The notes beneath the pieces were generated by a model that saw nothing but the letters and a program-made list of their open reading frames with translations, was not told the origin of the DNA and did no database searches. A DNA stretch of 64,000 nucleotides from contig NZ_LIUF01000001.1 in the NCBI RefSeq assembly GCF_001280425.1, forward strand, positions 186,001 through 250,000, in the 5' to 3' direction. Origin of the DNA: Haloarcula rubripromontorii. Its GTDB lineage: Archaea > Halobacteriota > Halobacteria > Halobacteriales > Haloarculaceae. Position 1 is the first letter of the stretch. The number at the start of each line of letters is the position of its first letter. Below are positions 33,549-40,882 of this stretch, in pieces. Made by a program: the position numbers and the translations under genes.

Positions 33549-34121
33549 GTGTCCAGAATTACAGGCGGCCCACCGCGGGTGCTCATCGTCGACGACGAAC
33601 ACGATGTCGCCGACACGCAGGCTCTGAAACTCGGCGAGCGCTACGAGGCGACTGTCGTGTACAGTGGCCAAGCGGCGCTCGACACTGCCGGTCCGAAGTT
33701 CGACGCTGTGTTGCTCGACCGACGAATGCCCGACGTACACGGTGACGATGTGCTGTCACAGTTGCGCGAGCGGGGCTACGACGGCGTCATCATTATGCTG
33801 ACCGCGGTCGATGCCGACCTGAACATTCTGGAGATGCCCTTCGACGACTACCTTCAGAAGCCGGTCGACCAGTCGACGCTCCTGTCGGCGCTCGGGCAAC
33901 ATCTCGACAGGCCCCAGGAAGACGACAGACTCGACGAGTACTTCCGGATTTCTTCGAAGCTCTCCGTGCTGGAACGCGAAAAGTCGGCGTCACAACTGGA
34001 ATCAAGCACCGAGTACACGGAGCTGAAAGAGCGTGCCAGAGAACTTGAGTGGGTGCTGCAAGCCGAGAACGATGATTTCGAGGAGTTGAAAGCGACGTAT
34101 CAGTCTATCAGCCGAAGTTAG
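33549..34121 (+). CDS. HalX-domain response regulator
   Basis: A 190-residue protein. The receiver domain spans about 8-115: acidic pair in LIVDDEHDV (Asp15 and Asp16), phospho-acceptor Asp57 in FDAVLLDRRMPDVHG, Thr85 in IIMLTA and Lys104 in YLQKPVD. The HalX domain follows as a helical, coiled-coil-like region (about 120-188, LDEYFRISSKLSVLEREKSA and ELEWVLQAENDDFEELKATY). HalX is a haloarchaeal output or dimerisation domain without known DNA binding. A GTG at 33549 is the likely start; a GTG at 33537 is the alternative. Confidence 0.88.
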   Translation: MSRITGGPPRVLIVDDEHDVADTQALKLGERYEATVVYSGQAALDTAGPKFDAVLLDRRMPDVHGDDVLSQLRERGYDGVIIMLTAVDADLNILEMPFDDYLQKPVDQSTLLSALGQHLDRPQEDDRLDEYFRISSKLSVLEREKSASQLESSTEYTELKERARELEWVLQAENDDFEELKATYQSISRS

Positions 34122-34738
34122 GTGTCGAGAAGCAGTGTTTCTTCGATGTACTCGTCGATAGTGTCCCGGATATCGGCGACAGGGTTGTCGTTGCGTGTCG
34201 CGCTCTGAAGAATCACGCCGTCGAGTATCGTGATCATGAACCGCGAGACCGTCTCGGGATTGACATCGGCGAAGACACCCTGTTCGATGCCGTCCTCGAT
34301 TATGTGTACGAGTTGTCGGGTGAACAGTTCGTCCGTCTCGGTGAACTTTTCACGGAACTCCGGATTCTGGACTGCCTGAGCACGCATCTCGATGTACGAC
34401 CCGAGTACGGCGTTCTTTTCGGGCGTCTCGACGCAGTCGGGAAAGTCATCGAGAACGAGACTGACAAACGTCTGGATGTCCTGTTCGGGGTCGCCGGTCG
34501 ATTCGACTTGAAAGATGCGGTTAAACTCTGTGAGGATGAACTCCTGAAACGACAGCAGGAGGTCCTCCTTGCCATCGAAGTGGTGATAGAACGTCGATTT
34601 ACTGAGGTCGGCCTCGTCCGCGATTCGCTGTATCGAAAGTCCGGCGTACCCGTATTCCCGGAGGGCACGGAACGTGGCTCGCATTATCGCCTCGTGCGAG
34701 TCCGCCGGCTCCCCGGCAAACGGAATTCCATCACTCAT
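34118..34738 (-). CDS. TetR/AcrR family transcriptional regulator
   Basis: A 206-residue repressor. The N-terminal HTH spans about 15-60: HEAIMRATFRALREYGYAGL, then SIQRIADEADLSKSTFYHHF with the family's STFYHHF recognition helix and GKEDLLLSF. The C-terminal ligand domain ends EYIEETLLLDT. A palindrome lies between its TATA element and start codon and a second one sits 60 bases further on, so autorepression and control of the divergent secreted-protein/RND operon are likely (inference). Its stop interlocks with the HalX gene stop. Confidence 0.92.
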   Translation of the reverse strand: MSDGIPFAGEPADSHEAIMRATFRALREYGYAGLSIQRIADEADLSKSTFYHHFDGKEDLLLSFQEFILTEFNRIFQVESTGDPEQDIQTFVSLVLDDFPDCVETPEKNAVLGSYIEMRAQAVQNPEFREKFTETDELFTRQLVHIIEDGIEQGVFADVNPETVSRFMITILDGVILQSATRNDNPVADIRDTIDEYIEETLLLDT

Positions 34739-34742
34739 CCCG

Positions 34743-34760
34743 ACCGAATATTCGTTCGGG
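34743..34760. promoter_or_regulatory. Palindromic operator 1 at the TetR start
   Basis: ACCGAATATTCGTTCGGG contains the perfect 10-base palindrome CGAATATTCG (34745-34754) immediately upstream of the tetR ATG. A TATA-like ATATTTAC (minus strand, about 34763-34770) sits just beyond it. A repressor here would block transcription initiation of tetR. Confidence 0.6.
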
Positions 34761-34804
34761 CTGTAAATATCTTCCCACTGTTACTGAACCACAACGTTGA
34801 TAGG

Positions 34805-34822
34805 CGACCGAACGTTCGTTCG
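34805..34822. promoter_or_regulatory. Palindromic operator 2
   Basis: CGACCGAACGTTCGTTCG holds the perfect palindrome CGAACGTTCG (34809-34818). It shares GACCGAA-xx-TTCGTTCG with operator 1, 64 bases away, so both are probably bound by the same TetR dimer. Confidence 0.6.
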
Positions 34823-34942
34823 ATGTACACGGTTCGGGCGGGAGTCTGCACAGACGTATGTGGGTACATATCCCGACTTCCCAGACACGACGTCCGCTCC
34901 GGACAGAAACAACGACAAGAAATGTCCGAAGTGTCCCTACGT

Positions 34943-36868
34943 ATGAAACCACGAACATTACTGACGCTGGCCGTTGTCGCATTGCTCATGGCGTCCGGAA
35001 CGGCAATCGGTGCCGTAACCGGGAGCCCAGACTTCGACGCAACGTTCGTCGATAACACTGTTACGCCCGGTGAAGAAACAACACTCGACGTTGTGCTCGT
35101 CAACAGCGGGACGGTCGACTCCGGTCCGACGACGCAGGCCGTTCGGAGCAGCGAGGTAACGACCGCTCGCGGAACCACGGTCAAAGTCAACAGCGGAGAC
35201 GCTCCAATCACGGTGACAACGAGCAAGCAAGCCGTCGGGTCCGTCCCGGAAGGCAAGACGAGTCCGATTTCCTTCGAAGTGAGCGTCGATGACGACGCAA
35301 GTCCCGGCGACTACACCGTCCCTGTCATCGTCGAATACGAGTACACGAGCTATATCTCCGAAAACGACGGGGCACGAGACGAAGAGACAGCGACGAAACG
35401 GATCGAACTCGAACTCGAAATCGACGACGACGCGGCTTTCGACGTGGTGGACGTCGACTCCGGCGCGCGCGTCGACTCGGTCGGGACGGTCGCAATCACC
35501 GTCGAGAACACTGGTGACGAACCGGCCCGAGAAGCCTCGGTAACGCTGGAATCGACGAATCCTGAACTCACAGTCGGTAGCGACACCAGCAGCTCCCGGT
35601 TCATCGACACCTGGGAGGCTGGTGAACAGCGGACGCTCCGGTACCGCGTCGGTGCGAGCGGTGACGCCAGAGCCGAACCGTACCAGTTCGACCTTCAGGT
35701 CGACTTCGACGACACGGACGGAGTGCGAAAGAGTACGTCCGCCTCCTCGCTCGGTATTACACCTGCACGCGAGCAGACGTTCAGCGTCCGGGGCGTCGAC
35801 AGCGACGTTGCCGTCGGCGATTCGGGGACGTACAACGTCACGCTCCACAACGACGGGCCAGTGGCTGTCAGAGATGCCACGGTTTCCCTGCGCTCACAGA
35901 GCAGCGAAATCGCATTCGGCGAGTCTGACTCCGCCGAGCAGTACATCGGGACGTGGAAACCCGGAGAAACTCGCACTGTTAGCGTCGACGCGTCCGCGAG
36001 TGAGGACGCGTCCGTCAGAGGGTATGCGATCTCAGCCACGGTCGGCTACAAGGATCCGGAAGGTGACAGCGGCGCTGACGACGATATCGCACTCGGAATC
36101 CGGCCAGAGCCTGAACAGTCCTTCGAGCTAGGGGACGTTGAATCGACACTCCAGGCGGGCGACGACGGGACCATCGAAGCGTCACTCACCAATACTGGCG
36201 ACCGAACGGTTCGGAACGTCGTCCTGAACTGGGCCAGCGACAACGACAACATCTCGCCGAAGGAGACCCAGTACGCGGTCGGCGATCTCGGACCAGGTGA
36301 GTCAGCGACCGTCTCGTTCGACGCCGAAGTGTCGGATAACGCAAACGCCGGCCCGCGGCAGTTCGACTTCGTCGCCAACTACCGTAACAGCGAGGGCGAC
36401 AGCCGCGAGAGCGACACACTCGAAATCCGGCAGAGCGTCGGCGGCAGCGCCGACGAGTTCATCGTCGAGACGACGAACGCGTCGGTCAACGTCGGCGGGT
36501 CGAACACGCTCGAAGTGACGATCACCAACGACGCGGGCGAACGGCTAACCGACATCGAAGCGAAGCTGTTCACTGAAGACCCCATCTCAGTGTCGGATGA
36601 CCAAGCGTACGTCGAGAGCCTCGACCAGGGCGAGTCAGCGACCATCGAGTTCGGTATCAGCGCGAGCGGTGCCGCGATGACGAAGAACTATCCCGTCTCG
36701 CTTGACTTCCAGTACGAGGAGCCAGACGGAGATACGCCGGTGTCCGACACGTACCGACTTCCCGTCTCTGTGACCAACTCCGGCGGTGGCAGTTCGCCAC
36801 TGACCACGATTATCGGCGTCGCGCTCGTGGCCGCCCTGGCCATCGGCGGCTACTTCAGATTCCGCTAA
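34943..36868 (+). CDS. Secreted Ig-like repeat protein with C-terminal anchor (COG1361 type)
   Basis: A 641-residue exported protein. A Sec signal peptide MKPRTLLTLAVVALLMASGT is followed by about five beta-sandwich repeats of roughly 110 residues, each with 'V.V....LTNTGD..V..V', 'W.PGE..T..' and an acidic edge. Late in the chain comes a Gly/Ser linker, then one transmembrane helix (TTIIGVALVAALAIGGYF) and a basic tail. This is the COG1361/S-layer-like architecture, with the body outside the cell. It is followed after 3 bases by an RND exporter. An ATG at 34922 (MSEVSLRMKPR) is an alternative start. Confidence 0.82.
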   Translation: MKPRTLLTLAVVALLMASGTAIGAVTGSPDFDATFVDNTVTPGEETTLDVVLVNSGTVDSGPTTQAVRSSEVTTARGTTVKVNSGDAPITVTTSKQAVGSVPEGKTSPISFEVSVDDDASPGDYTVPVIVEYEYTSYISENDGARDEETATKRIELELEIDDDAAFDVVDVDSGARVDSVGTVAITVENTGDEPAREASVTLESTNPELTVGSDTSSSRFIDTWEAGEQRTLRYRVGASGDARAEPYQFDLQVDFDDTDGVRKSTSASSLGITPAREQTFSVRGVDSDVAVGDSGTYNVTLHNDGPVAVRDATVSLRSQSSEIAFGESDSAEQYIGTWKPGETRTVSVDASASEDASVRGYAISATVGYKDPEGDSGADDDIALGIRPEPEQSFELGDVESTLQAGDDGTIEASLTNTGDRTVRNVVLNWASDNDNISPKETQYAVGDLGPGESATVSFDAEVSDNANAGPRQFDFVANYRNSEGDSRESDTLEIRQSVGGSADEFIVETTNASVNVGGSNTLEVTITNDAGERLTDIEAKLFTEDPISVSDDQAYVESLDQGESATIEFGISASGAAMTKNYPVSLDFQYEEPDGDTPVSDTYRLPVSVTNSGGGSSPLTTIIGVALVAALAIGGYFRFR

Positions 36869-36871
36869 CGC

Positions 36872-39388
36872 ATGGATTACCAGCGCTACATCGACTGGGC
36901 GGACGACCGCATCGTCCACGATTCACGGAAGGTGGTTCTCCTCTTCCTGGTCGTGACGGTGGTCTTCAGCGCCGGGCTCGGGAGCGTCTCGACTAACTCC
37001 GGGACGTCGCAGTTTACGACCGGACTTCCGGCCGAAGAGGCACTGCAGGAAGTCAACGACAAGTTCTCGCCGGCCTTCTCTCCGGATACGGGGAGTACGC
37101 AGTTGATCCAGCGGGAGAACAACGTGCTCGCGAAGCCGGCGCTGCTACGGATGCTCAGATCACAGCATCGGTTGGAAGAACACGGAGCGCTCCGTGTCAC
37201 GTCGACCTCAAGCGCCGCCACCATCGTCGCCCAGCAGCTAGATCCAGCGGCGAAGACGACCGAACAGCAGATCTATGCTGTCGAAGCCGCAACACCGGGA
37301 GAAATCGACGCTGCCGTCGGGCGCGCGGCCGAGCGGAACTCGCGGTTCAAGTCGCTGCTGAGCAAGGATTTCAACCGCAAGTCCGCCTCAGCGTCGGCGA
37401 CGATCGGCGTCGTCACGCACGAGGTTCCGGCCGGAATCTCGTCCGGGTCAGGTCAGGGCGGATCGAGTCCGCTGACGAGCATCCAGAAACAGGCCGGGTT
37501 CACTGTCTCCAGCGCTGACAACGGTGGTATCACCCTGTTCGGCAGTGGCATCATCGCTGACGAGTTCTCGAACGTCGTCAGTGACTCGCTCATCCTGACC
37601 GTGCCCGCAGCGGTGCTGTTCATCCTGTTTTTCCTGACGATTGCCTACCGCGACCTCGCAGATATGGCGCTTGGCCTTATCGCGCTGTTTATGGCCGTCG
37701 TCTGGACGTTCGGCTTCATGGGGCTTGCCGGTATCCCCTTCTCGCAGATGCTCATCGCCGTGCCGCCGCTGTTGTTGGCGGTCGGTATCGACTTCGGAAT
37801 TCACGCCGTCAACCGGTATCGGGAGGAGCGCGAAACCGGAGCGTCTATCCAGAAGTCGATGCGGATCACGACTGACCAGTTGCTCGTCGCCTTCTTCATC
37901 GTGACGGGGACGACAGTCATCGGGTTCGCCGCGAATCTCACCAGCGCACTGCCGCCGATTCAGGACTTCGGCTACGTGGCCTCTGTCGGTATCACGTTTA
38001 CCTTCCTCATCTTCGGGGTGTTCCTACCCGCCGCGAAGGTAGAATTGGACCGGCTCCGTCAGCGCTTCCCCATTCCGACGTTCAGTGAGACGCCGCTGGG
38101 CGCGGAAGACTCAGCACTCAGCGGCGTGTTGCGCGGCGGTGTCGTCATCGCGAACCGCGCCCCGATCATCTTCCTCGTGCTTATCCTCATATCCACGGTC
38201 GGTGCCAGCTACTACGCCACCGGCGTCTCGACTTCGTTCAGTCAGGAGGACTTCCTACCGCCCGAGGAGAACCCAGACTTCGTCGAAGCCCTGCCGGAAC
38301 CGTTCGCTCCGAGCGAATACACCGTAACGGAGGTGACGAACTTCCTCGATGACCGGTTCGATACGACCCAGTCCAGTCAGGCGACGGTGTACGTAGAGGG
38401 GCCAATGCGGAACGATGCGGCGCTTGAGCAGATGTATCGGGCGGGTGACAACCCGCCGGACTCGTTCGTCCGAGAGGACGGGCGCGCTGAGTCGACGTCT
38501 ATCGTCACGGTCATTCAGGACCGAGCAGCAGAGGACCCCGAGTTCCGTCGGATGGTCGAGCGCAACGACCAGAACGACAACGGTGTCCCGGACGATAACC
38601 TCGAGGAGATATACGAGTATCTGCTTGACTCGTCGGACCGTAGTACGGCGCTAGAGTACATCACCGAAGATTACCGGAGCGCGCGCGTTGTCTACACGGT
38701 CGAATCGGACGCGACTGACGCCGAGGTGACCGCCGATACGCGAACCGTTGCCGAGGACTTCCGATACGAGGCGACGGCAACCGGCTCGATAATCGTGTTC
38801 CAGGCCGTCTCAGACCTTATTCTGGAGTCAGCCATCCAGTCGCTGGCGATTGCACTGGTCGGGTCAGCGCTGTTCCTCATCCTCATGTACAATATGCTGG
38901 AGGGGCGGCCGTCACTCGGCCTCGTGAACATCATCCCCGTCGTCGTCACGGTAGCGTGGCTCGGCGGCACGATGCGGGTGCTTAGCATCCCGTTCAACGC
39001 GCTCACAGCGACAATGCTGGCAATAACTATCGGGCTAGGGGTCGACTACTCGGTCCACGTCACCCACCGGTTCGCCGACGAGTTCGAGGAAAACGACCTC
39101 GAAACGGCGCTGGACCGGACTGTTCGCGGGACCGGCGGGGCGCTGTTCGGGAGTATGCTCACCACGACGTTCGGAATCGGTGTGCTCGGGCTGGCTGTGT
39201 TCCCTGCAATCGGCCAGTTCGGCATCCTGACGGCGTTGTCGATCGGGTACGCGTTCCTTGCCTCCCTACTGGTGATCCCCTCCGCGCTCGTCGTCTGGAA
39301 CCGGGTGTTCAACGCTGATTGGTCGGTCCGTGGCAAACTCGGGTTCGGGCGGTCGCGGCCACCCGCACCCGTCGAAGGCGACGACTGA
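36872..39388 (+). CDS. RND superfamily (MMPL-type) exporter
   Basis: An 838-residue transporter with the twofold RND layout: an N-terminal helix (about 21-38), a large extracellular loop, a six-helix bundle (about 240-400), a second single helix (about 430-450), a second loop and a six-helix bundle (about 660-820). GIDFGIHAVNRYREE and GLGVDYSVHVTHRFADEFEE are the two proton-relay-type helix-4 motifs. Substrate is unknown; RND/MMPL proteins move lipids, drugs or signals. It shares an operon with the secreted repeat protein, a pairing that suggests an export apparatus under TetR control. Confidence 0.9.
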   Translation: MDYQRYIDWADDRIVHDSRKVVLLFLVVTVVFSAGLGSVSTNSGTSQFTTGLPAEEALQEVNDKFSPAFSPDTGSTQLIQRENNVLAKPALLRMLRSQHRLEEHGALRVTSTSSAATIVAQQLDPAAKTTEQQIYAVEAATPGEIDAAVGRAAERNSRFKSLLSKDFNRKSASASATIGVVTHEVPAGISSGSGQGGSSPLTSIQKQAGFTVSSADNGGITLFGSGIIADEFSNVVSDSLILTVPAAVLFILFFLTIAYRDLADMALGLIALFMAVVWTFGFMGLAGIPFSQMLIAVPPLLLAVGIDFGIHAVNRYREERETGASIQKSMRITTDQLLVAFFIVTGTTVIGFAANLTSALPPIQDFGYVASVGITFTFLIFGVFLPAAKVELDRLRQRFPIPTFSETPLGAEDSALSGVLRGGVVIANRAPIIFLVLILISTVGASYYATGVSTSFSQEDFLPPEENPDFVEALPEPFAPSEYTVTEVTNFLDDRFDTTQSSQATVYVEGPMRNDAALEQMYRAGDNPPDSFVREDGRAESTSIVTVIQDRAAEDPEFRRMVERNDQNDNGVPDDNLEEIYEYLLDSSDRSTALEYITEDYRSARVVYTVESDATDAEVTADTRTVAEDFRYEATATGSIIVFQAVSDLILESAIQSLAIALVGSALFLILMYNMLEGRPSLGLVNIIPVVVTVAWLGGTMRVLSIPFNALTATMLAITIGLGVDYSVHVTHRFADEFEENDLETALDRTVRGTGGALFGSMLTTTFGIGVLGLAVFPAIGQFGILTALSIGYAFLASLLVIPSALVVWNRVFNADWSVRGKLGFGRSRPPAPVEGDD

Positions 39389-39450
39389 CCGGGTCGGTAG
39401 GACAGACGACCACACGTCGGTCGTGTCCGGGCGAAACACGCCACTGAAGC

Positions 39451-39460
39451 CTTTATTTAA
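39451..39460 (+). promoter_or_regulatory. TATA box of the disulfide reductase gene
   Basis: CTTTATTTAA is centred 26 bases before the ATG at 39482, which predicts a leaderless transcript independent of the RND operon. Confidence 0.65.
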
Positions 39461-39481
39461 CGCCGTCGCTCTAGCACTCGT

Positions 39482-40882
39482 ATGACTCACGTCGTTATCA
39501 TCGGCGCGTATGGGAGTGCCGGGGCCGCAGTCGCCGGCGACCTTGTCGAGGAGGAGGACATCGAACTCACGCTCATCGACAACGGCGAGCCCGGCGGTGG
39601 CCTCTGTATCCTTCGTGGCTGTATGCCGTCTAAGGAAGTGCTCTCCGCAGGTGCCCACCGCTTCCAGGCACGCCACGACGACCGTCTCGTCGGCGACGTG
39701 CCCGAAGTCGATCTGGAAGCCGTCGTCGAACGCAAGGACGACCACGTCCTCGACTGGGCCGGACACCGCCGGGATTCTATCCACGAAATGGCTGAGCGCG
39801 ACGACGTGACGTTCATCCACGACACCGCCACGTTCGTCGACGAGCACACGGTCCGGGCCGGGGGCGAAGAACACGAAGCCGACTACGTCGTCATCGCGAC
39901 CGGCTCCAGCGTGAACGTCCCGGACACACCCGGCATCGACGAGGTCGACTTCATGACGAGCGACCAGGTACTCGATGCCACCGAGTTCCCCGACTCTGGA
40001 ATCGTGATGGGCTTCGGGTACATCGGCATGGAGATGGTCCCGTATCTCGCCGAAGCCGGTGGGATGGAACTCACGGTTATCGAGCACGACGACCGGCCTA
40101 TCGACGAGGGCGATCCGGAGTTCGGCGACGAGGCGCTCGACATCTACGAGAACAACTGGGACGTGACCATTCCGACAAACTGCTACGAGAAGGAACTGGA
40201 AGCGACCGAGGACGGCGGCGTCCGGCTTACCGTCGAGTACGACGACGGCGGCGAGGAAACCTTCGAGGCCGACCAGCTGTTCCTGTTTACCGGTCGTCGT
40301 CCGACCGTCGAGGGACTCGGCCTGGAGAACACGCCCGTCTCTGTCGAGGGAGACTGGGCGAAAGACACGATGCAGACCCGCGACGCCGACCACATCTATG
40401 CCGTCGGAGATGTCAACGGCAAGGAGCCGATTCTCCACGTCGCCAAGGAGCAGGGCTTCACCGCCGCCGAGAACATCATCCGGCAAGAGTCCGGTGGGTC
40501 GCTCGAAAAATACCGGAACGTCCACCATCACGTCATCTTCTCCGGGCTGGGCGTCTATCCGTTCGCCCGCGTCGGCCACAACGAGGAGACTGCAAGGGAA
40601 GCGGGCTACGATATCGTCACGGCGACGCGACAGGCCAGCGACGATGGCGTGTTCAAATCGAAAGACGTGCCCGAGGGACTTGCGAAGCTCGTCGTCGACG
40701 CGGAGGACGGGACGGTGCTGGGCTGGCAGGGGATGCACTACCATGCGGACAGTTTCGCCAAGACCTTCCAGACCATCGTCGAGCTCGGCCTTGACGTGCG
40801 TGACCTGCCGGATCGGGCCTACCATCCGACACTCCCGGAGAACGTCGACGGGCTCATCCGGGACTGCGTCGACCAGCTATAG
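39482..40882 (+). CDS. Class I pyridine nucleotide-disulfide oxidoreductase
   Basis: A 466-residue flavoprotein of the dihydrolipoamide dehydrogenase/mercuric reductase group. The FAD motif is HVVIIGAYGSAGAA, the redox-active disulfide is CILRGCMPSK (about residues 42-51), the NAD(P) motif is GIVMGFGYIGMEM, the second FAD motif is HIYAVGDVNG, and the C-terminal catalytic His is in AYHPTLPE. The usual GXGXXG of the first motif is GAYGSAG. It is not next to 2-oxoacid dehydrogenase genes, so the substrate is uncertain. Its stop overlaps that of the convergent kinase. Confidence 0.9.
   Translation: MTHVVIIGAYGSAGAAVAGDLVEEEDIELTLIDNGEPGGGLCILRGCMPSKEVLSAGAHRFQARHDDRLVGDVPEVDLEAVVERKDDHVLDWAGHRRDSIHEMAERDDVTFIHDTATFVDEHTVRAGGEEHEADYVVIATGSSVNVPDTPGIDEVDFMTSDQVLDATEFPDSGIVMGFGYIGMEMVPYLAEAGGMELTVIEHDDRPIDEGDPEFGDEALDIYENNWDVTIPTNCYEKELEATEDGGVRLTVEYDDGGEETFEADQLFLFTGRRPTVEGLGLENTPVSVEGDWAKDTMQTRDADHIYAVGDVNGKEPILHVAKEQGFTAAENIIRQESGGSLEKYRNVHHHVIFSGLGVYPFARVGHNEETAREAGYDIVTATRQASDDGVFKSKDVPEGLAKLVVDAEDGTVLGWQGMHYHADSFAKTFQTIVELGLDVRDLPDRAYHPTLPENVDGLIRDCVDQL

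Noticed and set aside
34304-34942. Long in-frame N-terminal extension of the secreted repeat protein
   Set aside because: It runs antisense through tetR and the operator region; a signal peptide starts at 34943.
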